From: Paramecium pentaurelia
Lineage: Eukaryota > Ciliophora > Oligohymenophorea > Peniculida > Parameciidae
Length of the DNA stretch: 64,000 bases
Assembly (NCBI GenBank): GCA_905183005.1
Contig: CAJJDO010000105.1
Coordinates: 128,581 to 192,580, forward strand
Direction of reading: 5' to 3'
Made by a program: the position numbers and the translations under genes. This document shows, in pieces, positions 14,027 to 24,789 of this stretch. Under the pieces are notes generated by a model. That model was not told the origin of the DNA. It was given only the letters and a program-made list of their open reading frames with translations, and searched no databases. How positions within the stretch are numbered: the first letter of the stretch is position 1; every line of letters starts with the position of its first letter.

Positions 14027-14972
14027 GTTTTTTATTTAATATTTTATTTAAATTGTTTTTCTAAAAAATTTGTTTTATAGTTTATAGGCATAGAGGCATT
14101 CAATTTTCAGCTATGATTTGAACGTGTTAATTAAAAACTTTGAGTTTATTGCACTGCCACAAAAAATATTAGGAGTTTTTAATTTCTATGAAATATAATT
14201 ATTTATTGGCATTTCCTTAATAATTCATATTATATAAATAAAGTCATCAAAACTATTATTCCAAATATTCTAATTTCAATTTATACATCTTTTACCAATC
14301 ATATGATGAGCTCTTGTGAACCAATAATCAATATACTTTTAATAGGACCAAATTCAAATATTGGTGAAAGAATAATATTAAAAATAATGATTCACTTAAT
14401 TTCTTATAAGGTCCAATCCTAAAGAATGCATTTCTATAATAAAAGAAAGAATAATGTTTATATTATTATACTATTTCTAATATTTTATTATCAAGTTTAT
14501 CTGATTTATTATTCTTTATTGCTTGTATAAAACAAGTAAAACAATTTGCAGATAAAATTATTTTAGCTTATTTTATTTTAAAACTTTAATAACTATATAA
14601 AATTTAGTAATATTGAATAAATTAATTAATTTAGATTAATTATAATATTTCTTTATAACTTTAAGAATATAATTTGAAACTAGAGAGATTCAAAAATTCT
14701 TTTATTTTTGAATATTGGATCTCAAAAATATATTAACCTATTTAAGTAGGTATCAAAGATCCTATTATTAGATCAATTCTTAGTATTACTATGGATTTTG
14801 AAATTTTTAAAAAGATAATAATATAAAAAACGAATTCTCAAATTCTCAAGAAATTCAAAATGGATCTAGTAAAAATAAATCCTTATGATCAAATGTAAAT
14901 ATTTAGAATGATAAAATATTTAGAAAAGATAAAATACTTATATTTTTAAATCAATATCTATATATATGTACA
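14027..14972. other. AT-rich region without a supportable gene
   Basis: About 950 bp between convergent genes. Short stop-free frames occur on both strands: + about 14112-14300, with IKNFEFIALPQKILGVFNFY, and + about 14790-15020, overlapping the next gene. None has a convincing start, intron pattern or domain. The first could be a relic of a membrane protein. Confidence 0.5.
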
Positions 14973-15545
14973 TCATAAGAAGTTCACAGATTTGTCAATA
15001 ACTTGGTTAAGTTCTTGACTCTTTTAATAATTGTTATTCCACGATTGTATAAGGTTTTCAACGTGTATGTTACAATTATCAAAAATAGAGTTGTTTTGGT
15101 TCGATTGAATAATCTAAGATATATGATCAGCAGCGTAGGCCAATAGTACATCTTTGAATGTTACACCTTTGACCTCATTGGTTGTGAGATCAATAGTAAC
15201 AAGTCCATTCTTGTTATACCATTTTGGATAATCTAAAATTTTTATAATAAATACGTTTCATCTACTCAGCTATTTAAGAAACTTAGGCCATAAAACTGAA
15301 AGAGTCTTAAAAATTCTAGAACTAGTATTTACGACCTAAACTAATGACATTCTAACTATTAATATAAGATTTACAAATGTCCAATTCGAATTCAACTCTT
15401 GAATGCTAAGAATTTGGTTAACTTCATCAGCACTCAATTTTGTGAACTTCTTAGTGGGTACATCCGAAAAGTCCTTCAACAAATACTTCAAACCAAGCAG
15501 GTTAGCTGTGGTTCTAGTATTGTTAGAAGTGAAATTTCTATACAT
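14973..15545 (-). CDS. Pterin-4a-carbinolamine dehydratase-like protein, copy 1
   Basis: A 175-residue protein with two introns (15352-15374, 15233-15254). The order matches the PCD/DCoH fold: KLSADEVNQIL, an aromatic strand region (RKYQFQNFQDSFSFMAQVSQIAEQM), then KHYPKWYNKNGLVTIDLTTNEVKGVTFKDVLLAYAADHI. PCD regenerates the pterin cofactor of aromatic amino acid hydroxylases. Active enzymes carry HHP and TH; here these read HYP and TN, so two of three catalytic histidines are replaced. About 35 N-terminal and 35 C-terminal residues are extra. A paralog of equal length and similar intron pattern lies at 17963-18519. The fold call is strong, the catalytic call is not. Confidence 0.87.
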
Positions 15546-15921
15546 AGATATTAATAATGCTAAAACGATTTTTTTTAATGGGATTTCAATTAATTAAAAG
15601 TATGCAATTATTATAATAATTTGTCATCATATTATCCCTTAAATTGAATAAAATCAATTATTTGCAACTTATTTGATCTTGTAATAAAATTGATTATTTC
15701 TGAAAATATTTTTATTCTTATTTAATTCTTATTTTGAAAATGAAAAAATTATGTATTAAGAAAATACTCAATAATTTTCATAATTTATTTTAATAAAGAG
15801 AAACAAATTCACTTATTTTAATAAAGATAATGAAAATAATAAATATAAATATTTGGAATTCTTGTAATAATATATAAATTTAATAATTAATATATATATA
15901 TATATTTTATAAAATATCTAA
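15546..15921. other. AT-rich spacer with a short (TA)n run
   Basis: About 375 bp upstream of the dehydratase-like gene. It holds an (AT)n run at about 15890-15906 and otherwise plain AT-rich DNA. It is probably the promoter of the copy-1 gene; no gene seen. Confidence 0.55.
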
Positions 15922-17754
15922 TCATCCTAATTAGAGATTGAGTCTACAAGTTTCAATAACTGCATTCTACACTTTTCCTTAAACAATATGACATAATTTT
16001 TCATATTCAGCTCTTAATTTGATATTATTTCCTTCTTAACTACTCATGAGTCTTTCTAATTCTAATATTCTCTAATGTTATAACTATAAGTTGGTTTTAT
16101 GTAAAGCATATTATCTTTCTTATAATAATCTTCTCTATTAAATATCATCCATTCCTCTATCTAAAAATATATATTATATCATATACCTTTTTAAATGTTT
16201 AAGATAAAGAATGTTTCATCTATTTTTCTAATTAGATTATCAATATGATGATCTAATACAATATTATTATTTATCAATTTTTCTTGTTTAATACTTCTCT
16301 TACTAATTTGTAAATGTGTTTGATGAACCTTTTCTCTTTCTTATTATATTTATTCCTCAATTAATTATCTATCTCTAGTCAAATTGGTTTCTAATCTCTA
16401 CATATCATCCTAAATAGATTGGCTTTCATTTTCAGCTCTCTTTTTTATTGATTAAGAAATACTTTTAATGTCTACTAGGTTTCCATCTCTTTCTTTTTTA
16501 ACAATTCAATTTAATGATTATATTTAGCTTTTTCTTCTATAAGTAATCTACCTTCAACAGCTTTAACATTTTCATCATGATCTAATCTCATTTTTAAAAA
16601 GAATTCTTTCATTCTTAATAATTATTAGTTGTATTAATCATTAGCTTTCATTAATGAATTGAATTTGCTCTAAATTCCATCCAATCTAGGCTACCAATTT
16701 GCATTAATTTGATCAATTTATTACTAAATAAATTTAATTTAATACTAACCTTATTGTCATGTCTAATTTATGATAATTCATGCATATATTCATTTTCTAA
16801 AGCTAATACATGCTTATTTTTAGCCACATATTCATTCATTACTTCTTATTATCTATAATCACTTGCCTTACCAAGTTCATCAAATTATCTTTTAACTTAA
16901 GTATATTCTGCCTCAATGATAGATTTCCTAGTCACTTCTTCTTCAAAATGTCTTTTAGCCATACTTACAGCTTATTCTTTAGATAGTATCTCTTATCTTA
17001 AAGCATTCATTCTATTTGTAAGTTCCTCATTCATTAATCTATTTTATCTTAATTCTTAATCAATTTATTCTTTCAATTAAGCTACTCTAATAGCATCATT
17101 CTTTTTAACTGCTCTATCAGGCATATTAGTTGTGGCAGCTGTTTTTGGTATTGTTTTTACAGGCTAATATACATTTCTTTATGATTCTTTGATGCCTGTT
17201 GAATTTTTAGCCATCAAATCAGATGATCTATTTTATTCAATTCTCTCTCTTATTTATGTTGCTAATCCTTCTGGTATCTTATTGCAAGAGACATCTAAAA
17301 ATTTTAAATTTCTGTTTCCATTCAGTCCTTCTAATAAATATTAAGCTCCTTTTTCTCCAATTTCATTCCATTTTAAATTTAATGATTATAATGATGTGTT
17401 TTGCTTTAACATTTAACATATTCTTGCACAATGATCTGCTTGAATTCTATTATTTTTTAGATCAACTAATTATAATTGATATGATGGATTCATTAATAAA
17501 TCACACAAAGCACTAACACCTCCACCTATGGCATTCCATTCAGCAATCAATGTTCTTGCATCTGGACTTATTGAACGACAAATACGTTCAAATCCTCTTC
17601 CATTTATATTACATCCTCTTAGTTCAATGTTTATAAATTGAGTATTTTGAGCTAAAAATTAGGCTACAACTACACAGCCTTCTTCATTCAGTATTTAATC
17701 AGATAAAATTAGATTTGGAGCTTTCTGTGCTTCTAAAGCTTTCTAGAGCTTCAT
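15922..17754 (-). CDS. LRRC45-like leucine-rich repeat and coiled-coil protein
   Basis: 585 residues from the first ATG (17754), with introns at 16724-16749, 16440-16462 and 16161-16186. The first about 190 residues are ribonuclease-inhibitor-type leucine-rich repeats (LILSDQILNEEGCVVVAQFL, LVDLKNNRIQADHCARICQML, LNLKWNEIGEKGAQYLLEGL, FLDVSCNKIPEGLA). The rest is one long coiled coil. LRRs followed by a coiled coil, with the L-x-W-N and NNxIP-like turns, match LRRC45, a centriole/basal-body linker protein of animals; a basal-body role is inferred from that. The frame stays open about 80 bp upstream of 17754 with repeat-like sequence (TNFKFESMKLQKALEAQK), so an upstream first exon may be missing. 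It lies between two PCD-like paralogs. Confidence 0.8.
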
Positions 17755-17962
17755 GGATTCAAATTTAAAATTAGTAGTTAATAAATGAAATATTCCAATA
17801 TAAATAAATTACTTATATTAGAAATCAATATCAAAAATTATTATATAAATTTTGTTAAATCATATTATTATTTGTAATAATAATTTTTATAATAATATAT
17901 AAAGTATCTTACATGAAAAACTCATTATAGATATATGATAATTAAACTATATATAATATATA

Positions 17963-18519
17963 TCAAAGTTGAGCAGTATTCCTTTAAAGATTTTATAGAA
18001 TATCTTCGGTTTTCTAAAAGTTCTAATTCCAAGTATTTAGTATTTGAGAATCAACAACTTTTGGACTGTCACATACAGATATAATTTAAGTATTAGTAAT
18101 TTCCATTGCCAATTAATCCATTGTATATGCCAAAAGTATGTCTTTTACTGAAATGCCTGAGCATTCATTTGTTGAAATCTCTACATTTACAACATTTTCT
18201 TTTTATGTCCACTTTGGATAATCTAATATATATTTAGAATAAATAAATTACGATGCATTTCTTCTGCAACTGTTGAAATGGATCCCATAAATGCAAATGT
18301 CTCTTTGAATGAATTAAACTTAAATTCTTTATGAATTTTTGTTGAGTCTTTAGTTGGATGCCATTATAAAGAATGAATTTCAAGGGCTGATGTAATTTCT
18401 TCTGAATTCAATTTAGTTGCTGAAATAGATGAAACATCTTTGAAATCTCTGACAAATATTTTTAGGGAGTTGATTATAGCTGGTGTTTTGAATCCTTATT
18501 CTGAGATGTATCTATACAT
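17963..18519 (-). CDS. Pterin-4a-carbinolamine dehydratase-like protein, copy 2
   Basis: A 175-residue paralog of the gene at 14973, with one 29-nt intron (18223-18251) at the same place as that gene's second intron (inside the histidine motif). Sequence order: KLNSEEITSALEIHSLQWHP, HKEFKFNSFKETFAFMGSIS, AEEMHHYPKW, VVNVEISTNECSGISVKDIL. The HHP motif reads HYP and the distal TH reads TN, as in copy 1, so the change was shared before duplication or both are under the same constraint. Unlike copy 1 it has no intron before the aromatic strand. The role is probably the same as copy 1: a pterin dehydratase or a catalytically weakened dimerisation partner. Confidence 0.87.
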
Positions 18520-18656
18520 TGTTATGTTGTATTTAAATTATTACAATTATTCAGGAATCTTACTAGACTTATCAAAGGTTTATTAATACGAACCATTTTT
18601 TTTCAAATGCAATATTATGATAAGTTTTTATTTTTTTATAATAATCAAGCAATACT

Positions 18657-20025
18657 TCAATTGCCCATAGGGTTAGGTATCTTATTTGGATCGAAATTCA
18701 TCGGATATGTCTAATTTGGTAACGTTTGATTAGGGTAATATGCAGGTGATTATTATTACCCTTATTAAGGAGGTGGAACATAATTTGGTTGAGGAGGAGG
18801 TTATTAGCCAGGATAAGGTTGATTGATGGGAGGTAAATTTGGATATTATTGACCTGGTGGTAAGGTCTATGCTTATTAATTTGGTGGCATTTGATTATTT
18901 GTATAGCCACCCTATGCTTAAGTATTAGGATAGTTTTAAGGATTATTTTACATGGTTTAGGCATAATTTGGATATCCTTGCTAATTAGGTGGTTAATTTG
19001 GAGGTTGATTTTGAGGATAATTTGGAGGTTAATTAGATGGATAATTTGGAGGTTAATTTTGAGGATAGCTTGGTGGTTAATTTTAAGGATAATTTTGTGG
19101 TTAATTCGGTGGATAATTTGGAGGTTAATTTTAAGGATAATTTGGTGGTTAATTTGGTGGATAATTGGGAGCTTAATTTGGAGGATAACTTGGTGGCTAA
19201 TTTGGAGGATAACTTGGCGGTTAATTGGGTGCATAATTGGGAGCTTGATTTGGTGGGTAAACTGGAGGTTGATAGGGTGGATATCCTTGATTTGGTTAAT
19301 AGCCTTATTATTAATTAGGAGGGTAGTTAGGCATATAACCTTACTACGGATAGTTTTATTATTGATTCTATGGATATCCTACTGGTCCTTAGAACCCTGT
19401 TTAAGAATAGGGTGGTGGCTATGGATATTATATTGATTAGGGTGGATAATTGGGAGGTTGTTAATAAGGCATTGATTAATTATATGGTTATTGGTAATAA
19501 GGAGCTACAGGAGGTTTCATTGGTATTACATTATTTTATTGATAATATAGAGGATTTGAAGGTATTTAAGGCTATTGTTAATATTTTGAATCAGAAAACC
19601 ATTCAAAAGAAATGTAAATCTATCCAGCCGATTTTCCCTGAGTTTTTAATGATTATTTAAATTACTTTGTAGCTTAAATTGAGCCATTCAGGTGGTTTAG
19701 GAGAATCAACTAAATATGGTTATAAGGCTATGGAGCATTCTCCAACTAAATCATCTTCACTTACTTCATCCGAGTCCCAAACCTAGATTTCAGCTATGTA
19801 TTCATTTGTACGCCTAAAGCTTAGTGATTGATTCCATGAAGGATGCTTGCCTATAAAAATATGAATATTTCTAGTACCAGCATCTGTATGTTCTCTAGTT
19901 CTTTGTTTTTAATTTCCAAGAATAACCTTGCAGTAAGGATCCATCTTGCCAAGGAATTCAGTATCATGAGTTAGTTTTGCTTTGAGAGGTTTGACAATTA
20001 AGGTGCCTGAACCGACTAATGACAT
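18657..20025 (-). CDS. C2-domain protein with Pro/Asn/Tyr/Gln repeat tail
   Basis: 437 residues, introns at 19851-19877 and 19638-19665. The N-terminal about 125 residues are a C2 domain: GTLIVKPLKAKL, GKMDPYCKVIL, AGKHPSWNQSLSF, VWDSDEVSEDDLVGE, ending GKSAGQIYISFEW. The Asp residues of the calcium loops (MDPYC, WDSDE) are present, so calcium-dependent membrane binding is likely. The remaining about 310 residues are a disordered tail with an octapeptide repeat (PPNYPxNQ). The layout is like plant SRC2-type and other small C2 proteins with Pro-rich tails. The start codon lies only 22 bp from the divergent LSG1 start. Confidence 0.9.
18986..19272 (-). repeat. 24-bp tandem coding repeat (PPNYPxNQ octapeptide)
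   Basis: About 12 copies of a 24-bp unit in the C2 protein's tail. The coding strand reads Pro-Pro-Asn-Tyr-Pro-x-Asn-Gln with x = Pro, Gln or Ser and occasional Ser for Asn. Degenerate copies continue on both sides. Confidence 0.88.
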
Positions 20026-20047
20026 TTTAATATTTTTAAATTTGTGA
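20026..20047. promoter_or_regulatory. 22-bp divergent intergenic region
   Basis: Only 22 bp of pure A/T-rich DNA separates the start codons of the C2 gene (-) and the LSG1 gene (+). Both 5' untranslated regions and any core promoter must overlap the other gene's transcribed or coding DNA. Confidence 0.6.
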
Positions 20048-22005
20048 ATGTCTAAGAAATCTAATTTGGGTAAAGCTCTTTAGAGACAACAATAAAGGAA
20101 AATGAATGAAGGAGCTGCAAAAGTTTAGAATTAAGGATAGTTCTTTCATGATGGGAAGGTTGTAAAGGAAGAATATCAAATTTAATAAGAGAACTTGTAA
20201 TCAATAATAGATTAGAATCCTTTAAATGAATATTTGTAAATGGCAGAGATGGCAAATATTAAATATTAAGCAGAGAAGAAATCAGATATAGTAGTAAATG
20301 AATAGCAGAAATAAGTAAAAAAATAATTGGATAATTTTTAGTTAGTGATAAATGTGAATGCAATAAGAAAAGGACAATTACCAAATTCATCAGTATATGA
20401 TTATTAGAAGAACTAATTATTGGTAGACTTATAAATACCAAGAAGACCTAGATGGGATGAGAAAACTACAGTTGAGTAATTGAGATTGATGGAAAATGAG
20501 AATTTTTTAAAGTGGAGAAAAGAATTAGCAAAGTTTGAAGAGGAACATTATTAAATTTAATTGACTCCTTATGAGAAGAATATTGAAGTTTGGAAGTAAT
20601 TATGGAGAGTAGTAGAAAAAGCAGATATTTTAGTTTAAGTAGTAGATGGAAGAGACATTCTATTTTATCATTGTAATGATTTGACAAAATATGTTCATGA
20701 AGAATAAAATAGAGTTTATAGAAAGAATTAAACAAAGATTAATTTTCTATTGATAAACAAAAGTGATTTAATATCTGATAAAATTAGAGAAGAATGGTCA
20801 GCTTTTTTAAATTCAAAGAAATTAAATCATATGTTTTTTAGTGCTAAATTAGAATAAGAAAAAATAGATAAAGAAGAATAAGTATAATAAGATGCTACTA
20901 ATATTATTATTTAATAAGAAGAAACATAAATATAAGAAAATATAGAAGCTTATATAAATACATCAAGAATTGCAGATAGAAAGATATTATTATCAGAATT
21001 AAAATCATTAGTATAAAAGATTAGAAAAGAAAGATAAGATAATGTAGAGACAACTAAATTACTTGATTAGGATGATCATGATATTTAACATGATGAGAAT
21101 ACAGTAATTATTGGAATGGTTGGTTATCCTAATGTTGGTAAAAGTTCAGTTATTAATGCTCTTTGTAATAAGAAATTAGTTGGTGTTGCAGCAAGACCTG
21201 GTAAAACTAAGCATTTCTAAACAATACCTTTAGAAAAATATCTATTAGTATTAATTTATATTCTAATTTTAAGTTATGTGATTGTCCAGGATTAATATTT
21301 CCCAATGCATCATCATCCAGAGCTGAAATGGTTTGTAATGGTGTTCTACCAATTGATAATATTAAAGATTATTTAAGTCCAATGGATTTGTTGGCTGAAA
21401 GAATACCTAAAATTGCTTTTGAAAAGATTTATGGAATAAATTTGTAAGAATTTAAAGTTATTGATGCCTCAACTGTACTCTCTACTTATAGTTAAAAAAG
21501 AGGATTCATGACAGGTAGAGGATTACCAGATGAAGCAAAAGCAGCTAAATTAATGTTAAAAGATTTTGTTAATGGTAAATTACTATATGTGAAATTGCCT
21601 CCAAATTATTAAGGTGAAGCATTATGGTAATCCAATCCTATAGAAGATTTGGAAAATTTGATTCATTAATAATAATAACATTAACATCAATAGAATGATG
21701 ATGCTAATATTGATAATCAATTTGAAAATCAATTGATTCAAGAAAAGAAAATTTCCAATGAAGAGATACTAGAGATATTCACTTAGGAAAATTTAGCTTA
21801 ATTAATGGAAGGTAAAAAGGTTCATGGTATTAAATTAACAAAGGAGTAAAGAAGAGAAATAAAACACAACTTCTAAAGAGGTATTAAGTATTGTTTAACT
21901 TTTTTAGGTGATCCTATTGATATAAAGAAATATCTTAATTTATAACAAAATTAAAAGGAAACTCTATATAAAACATATATTTAAGGCAAAAGAGGATAAA
22001 TATGA
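20048..22005 (+). CDS. LSG1: Large subunit GTPase 1 (LSG1), 60S ribosome maturation
   Basis: 634 residues, introns at 21248-21273 and 21881-21907. LSG1 is a cytoplasmic GTPase that releases NMD3 from pre-60S subunits. The G motifs are in the circularly permuted order of the family: NKSD (G4) first, then GYPNVGKSS (G1), GVAARPGKTKHFQT (G2) and DCPGLIFP (G3). N-terminal MSKKSNLGKALQRQQ, PRRPRWDEKTT and VWKQLWRVVEKADILVQVVDGRD match the family, and the GFMTGRGLPDEAKAA region follows. Length is as expected. The second intron is 27 nt and contains no in-frame TGA, so retaining it would add nine residues unnoticed; its consensus ends favour splicing. Confidence 0.95.
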
Positions 22006-22044
22006 GAAATATTGTGATTAGTAAAAAACTCAATATTAATATAT

Positions 22045-22753
22045 TCAACAACACTTATCCTTGTCCTTTTTGTTATCATCTGTTTATTAACCAATTTTCT
22101 AACCTGGTGTTTATTGACTTCTTTATGGTCTTATATATAAATTAATAATATTATTACCCTTAACCTTTTAAACCTTGAGAATCTTTTTTTGCAATCAGTT
22201 TCTTTGCAAGTGAAATAAAAGCTTTAGATACTTAATCTGCTGTTTTTGCACTTACTTCCATATGTGCCATTTTTCTTATGGCTGCATAATCTAATGCCTT
22301 TTGTGTTGTAACACTAAAATAAGAATATATGATAATCTTACGCTTTATCTTCAATATCACTCTTGTTTCCTAACAATAGTAATTCAACATTCTTTTCTGC
22401 ATATGAATCTACTTCATTAATCCAAAATCTATCAATATCTTCAAATGATCCAATTGAAGACACATCATATACCATCACAATCCCATCAGCACCCTTTATT
22501 CAAATTCATTTTATACCTTATAATATGCACTAGTTATTGTACGAAATCTTTCTTATCCAGCTGTATCCCATATTTACAACTTTACCTTTTTGCCATCAAT
22601 TTCTAAAGTCTTAAATCTGAAGTCCACACCAATTGTAGTTAAATAAGAATCACTAAAAGTATCATCTGAAAATCTCAATAATAAGGATGATTTGCCTACA
22701 CCTGAATTACCCACAATCACTAACTTAAACAAATAGTCATATTCTTTAATCAT
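22045..22753 (-). CDS. Rab-family small GTPase (Rab1-like)
   Basis: 209 residues, three introns (22494-22516, 22314-22341, 22130-22157). All nucleotide-binding motifs are present: GNSGVGKSS, effector-loop TTIGVDF, WDTAGQE, GNKSD and EVSAKTA. The end, after a Gln/Lys-rich linker, is KDKDKCC, a double-cysteine prenylation site for Rab geranylgeranyl transferase. The effector loop YLTTIGVDFRFKT is closest to the Rab1/Rab8/Rab35 group, pointing to ER-Golgi or secretory traffic, but ciliates have many Rabs, so the subfamily is a guess. It is convergent with LSG1, 39 bp between stops. Confidence 0.94.
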
Positions 22754-23227
22754 TAGATATAATAAATATTTAAATAATTACATCACAGAAGTCATCAGTA
22801 TATATAATTCATTCCACATTAATTTATCCAATTTTTAAACTATAATCAATACTTAATCCATTAATCAATATTCCTTATTTTTTACTTATCCATTAAAAAT
22901 TTGTATACATTCAAATATATAATGACAATTATGAAAATCGTATTTTTATAATTAAACAAAGATTATAATTCAATTTTAGATATCATAATTCTATACTATC
23001 TTAATTGTAATAATATATTTTTAAATAAAATAAACATATATTTAATCAGATCATCTTATATTCTATATAATACACTTTTAAATTCTCAGAAATTTATGAT
23101 TCTTATTTTAATATACAGTAACACTGTAAAATACTATAAATACACACTTAGATTAGCAATACAATAGGGGAATAGTTCATTAGATATCTAAAGACAATAA
23201 TACTATTTCATATTTATTAATATATAA
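22754..23227. other. AT-rich divergent intergenic region
   Basis: About 470 bp between the Rab and the sorting-receptor starts. It must hold both promoters. No gene, RNA or repeat was seen. Confidence 0.55.
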
Positions 23228-24703
23228 ATGTAATTTATTCTCTTAATTGTCTGTATTGTTGCATTTGTCGATTGTAAAATGAAAGTTCTGAGACCTCCTG
23301 ATTTAGTTGATCATTTAGGCTCAAAAGTTAACATTGCATTAGCTAATTTTGGGTTTGAAATTATTTATATCTAATTAGTTAAATTCCATTCGGACATAGA
23401 CTAATGGGTTATGTTGATATGGCTTAACCTAATGATGGATGCAGTCCTCTTCAATCAGCTACTGGAAGTCAATTTATAATGATAGAAAGGGGAAACTGTA
23501 CTTTCGTCACTAAGGTAAGGAATGCTTAGAATGCTGGATACTCATTAGCTATTATTGGTAATAATAATGATGAGCCTTTATAATCTGATTTTGTAATGGC
23601 TGATGACGGTCAAGGATATTCTGTATTAAATTAAAACAATACAATAGGTCAATATTCCATCAATATTTATTTCATTAAGAGATTTTAATATAATGAAGGA
23701 ATATGCTTCAAATTATAAAGTCCTTGATAATTCAGATGATAAGATTTTTATTTTAGTGAAATTTGATGTTGAAAAAAAGGATCAAATAGATGTAATATTT
23801 AGTTTGGATGTAAATGATAGAGATTCATATAGAGTAGTTGATGAATACTCTTAATATTATAATCTTTTGTAAAATGAGAATATTAATTATACATTGGTTT
23901 ATTAAATTTTCAATTCTAATAATACAGAATTAGATTATATAATTGATGAAGATAATTGTATTTGTTCAAGAAGATATTGTTCAATTGATCCAGATGGAGA
24001 AGGTATAGCATCAGGAAGAAATGTAGTTGAAGAAGCTATTAGATAAACATGTATATTTAAACTTTTTCCAGATAAATATTTTCAATATATGGTAAAGATG
24101 ATATATTTATATTTAGAATTAATTTAATTTTTAATGTACTAAAGCTCAAGCTTATTCTACTTGTGGAAGTAAAATAATAACCAATTTACAATTGTCAGCA
24201 AATGAAATTACTAAATGTAGAGATGAGTCTTTTAAAGATCCTTTAAATGATTAAACAACTAAGAATCTATCAAATGCTTATAATGCTATTTTGGAACATT
24301 AATTAATAGTAAGAGAATAGGCTGGTATGGTGGGATTACCATCAGTGGTTGTAAATTCTATAGTTTATAAAGGATAATTAACAGGCAAAGGAGTTTTTGG
24401 TGAAATATGCAATAGTAATACTTTTTATTTTATATAATAGGTTTTATTATTCCTCCTTTGGTTTGTAAATCTGAAGTAGAAAATTTTTATTAATTTGAAC
24501 ATCAAAGTTAACATTATTTATTTTTGGTGATACTTTTAGTTTCTATACTAATAGCAATTTTTATTATAGTTCTATTCTTTTTGTTCAAAAAGTTTGTACA
24601 AAGAGATAGTGTTGAAGTTACTTAAGTTTAAGTTAATGAAATGGTTAGTCAATATATTAAATTTTATGAAGGAAAAGATTAATAAAAATAAAATTCTTTT
24701 TGA
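23228..24703 (+). CDS. Vacuolar sorting receptor-like PA-domain protein
   Basis: 457 residues, introns at 23353-23378, 23623-23647, 24092-24116 and 24415-24440. It has a signal peptide (MQFILLIVCIVAFVDC). Next is a protease-associated domain (LANFGQIPFGHRLMGYV, RGNCTFVTKVRNAQNAGYSLAIIGNNNDEP), then a Cys-rich luminal region (CICSRRYCSIDPDGEGIASGRNVVEEAIRQTC). A thioredoxin-like segment follows (GMVGLPSVVVNSIVYKGQLTGKGVFGEIC), then one membrane helix and a 40-residue cytosolic tail. This order matches plant VSR proteins, which carry hydrolases from Golgi to vacuole, and their ciliate homologs. In place of the EGF repeats seen in plants, only a short acidic/Gln stretch precedes the helix. The tail has YIKFYEG, a possible tyrosine sorting signal. 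Confidence 0.9.
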
Positions 24704-24789
24704 GATATTAATTATATATATATAAGTATTTATTAAATAAAATGGAACACTAAGTTCAATTAATTAAATATATATATATATAAATAATA

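Noticed and set aside
14112..14300. A hydrophobic + frame after the membrane protein gene
   Set aside because: It has no ATG, no joining intron and a length expected by chance when TGA is the only stop.
15403..15597. A 64-residue + frame
   Set aside because: Antisense of the first dehydratase-like gene, whose product matches a known fold.
17223..17516. A 97-residue hydrophobic + frame
   Set aside because: Antisense of the leucine-rich repeats of the LRRC45-like gene; the apparent membrane helices come from reversed Leu/Asn codons.
18698..19660. Several 90-180-residue Ile/Leu/Trp/Asn frames on both strands
   Set aside because: They are shadow frames of the 24-bp repeat in the C2 protein tail, which reads as a coherent PPNYPxNQ protein on the - strand.
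20061..20735. Three small - strand frames opposite LSG1
   Set aside because: They are antisense shadows of the LSG1 exon, which has all GTPase motifs.
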